64,000 nucleotides of DNA, from the NCBI GenBank assembly GCA_032622095.1, contig CP136062.1:2666001-2730000 (forward strand), read 5' to 3'. A model generated the notes under the pieces. It saw nothing but the letters and a program-made list of their open reading frames with translations, did no database searches and was not told the DNA's origin. This stretch comes from Siphonodentalium dalli. Taxonomy: Eukaryota; Mollusca; Scaphopoda; Gadilida; Siphonodentaliidae. The stretch's first letter is position 1. The number at the start of each line of letters is the position of its first letter. Below are positions 63,646-64,000 of the stretch, one piece after another. The position numbers were made by a program, and so were the translations under genes.

Positions 63646-64000
63646 TATTATATTTCTAATTCTTCTGGGCTTTTTCCGATAACATGCCTTAATCTCCGGA
63701 ACGACTGGACCGATTCGCCTACTGTTTTCGGCTTTAGTATATAACTTTGGAAGTTCTCTGAAAATGGCCCATTGAGAATTTCGTCCGACCTTGACCTTCG
63801 GAGTTATCGCCATTTTGTTGATTTTTGGGGGTTTTTCGCGACACAAAAGTAACTTGCGAAATCGAGGTTTGAATTCTTATATCGTCGAAACGGCTTGACC
63901 GGTTGATTTGAAATTTGGTACCTGTATAGCCATTGAGTATACGAAGACGATGCACAAATAGGGAATTTCGTGTGACCTTGAACTTTGGAAACAACGCTCT
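63646..64000 (+). mobile_element. D unit 8, cut by the window edge
   Basis: It has the same hairpin-less head as units 6 and 7, the 'cttaatctccggaacg' phrase and the first part of a monomer. It resembles the start of unit 5 as closely as unit 6, so it is not simply a third copy of the 3533-bp unit. Confidence 0.6.

Noticed and set aside
1915-64000. LTR or LINE retrotransposon bodies
   Set aside because: No reverse transcriptase, integrase, gag or endonuclease motif is visible in any listed frame, and no long terminal direct repeats bound the units.
1915-64000. Firm assignment to canonical Helitrons
   Set aside because: The 3' grammar fits, but heads start with TTAT or TATT instead of TC, and no Rep/helicase gene is present. 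I keep it as a hypothesis only.

Overview
This window is AT-rich eukaryotic repeat DNA, and I find no protein-coding gene, rRNA or tRNA gene that I can support. Open frames are short, recur only because the DNA repeats, and are broken differently in sister copies. Recurrent phrases such as 'gagttatctccctt' and 'gagttatggccctt', a U2-snRNA-headed SINE-like insertion and several inverted-repeat elements point to an animal genome. A marine invertebrate, perhaps a mollusc, is my best guess, with low confidence.

The main order is a head-to-tail series of composite units. Each unit has a head, a block of amplified satellite monomers and a tail. Tails end in the motif ATGGAAGTAT, then a short palindrome, then 6-11 nt, then CTAG followed by T, where the next head starts. 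That ending resembles the 3' end of Helitron-type rolling-circle transposons (hairpin, CTRR, T). The assignment is inference: no Rep/helicase gene and no canonical 5'-TC end were seen.

Layout: (0) 1-1914, an old unit with a decayed A-type monomer, a 350-bp repeat x3, a 130-bp repeat x3 and a CTAG end. (I) 1915-10160: one A monomer (1392 bp), 2.5 B monomers (1249 bp), then tail C. (II) 10161-22464: two A monomers, 4.5 B' monomers (1240 bp), then tail C' carrying the U2-headed SINE. (III) 22465-47286: one A monomer, 14.5 B'' monomers (1247 bp), then a strongly diverged, insertion-rich C-like tail. (D) 47287-64000: at least eight head-to-tail units of a second family built from ~620-670-bp monomers, including a near-identical 3533-bp unit in tandem (56580-60112 and 60113-63645).

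Embedded elements are a TA-flanked CAGT...ACTG Tc1/mariner-like MITE (in C and C'), a GTATACC MITE-like element (in C and C'), a 541-bp inverted-repeat element cleanly inserted in a relic repeat (44934-45474), a 227-bp foldback (43993-44219), a three-copy minisatellite beside a snap-back palindrome (48875-49141), and simple repeats. The A monomers look identical in all three units while B monomers are unit-specific, so homogenisation acts differently on adjacent modules. The long arrays should be confirmed against long reads because assembly can misjudge copy number.
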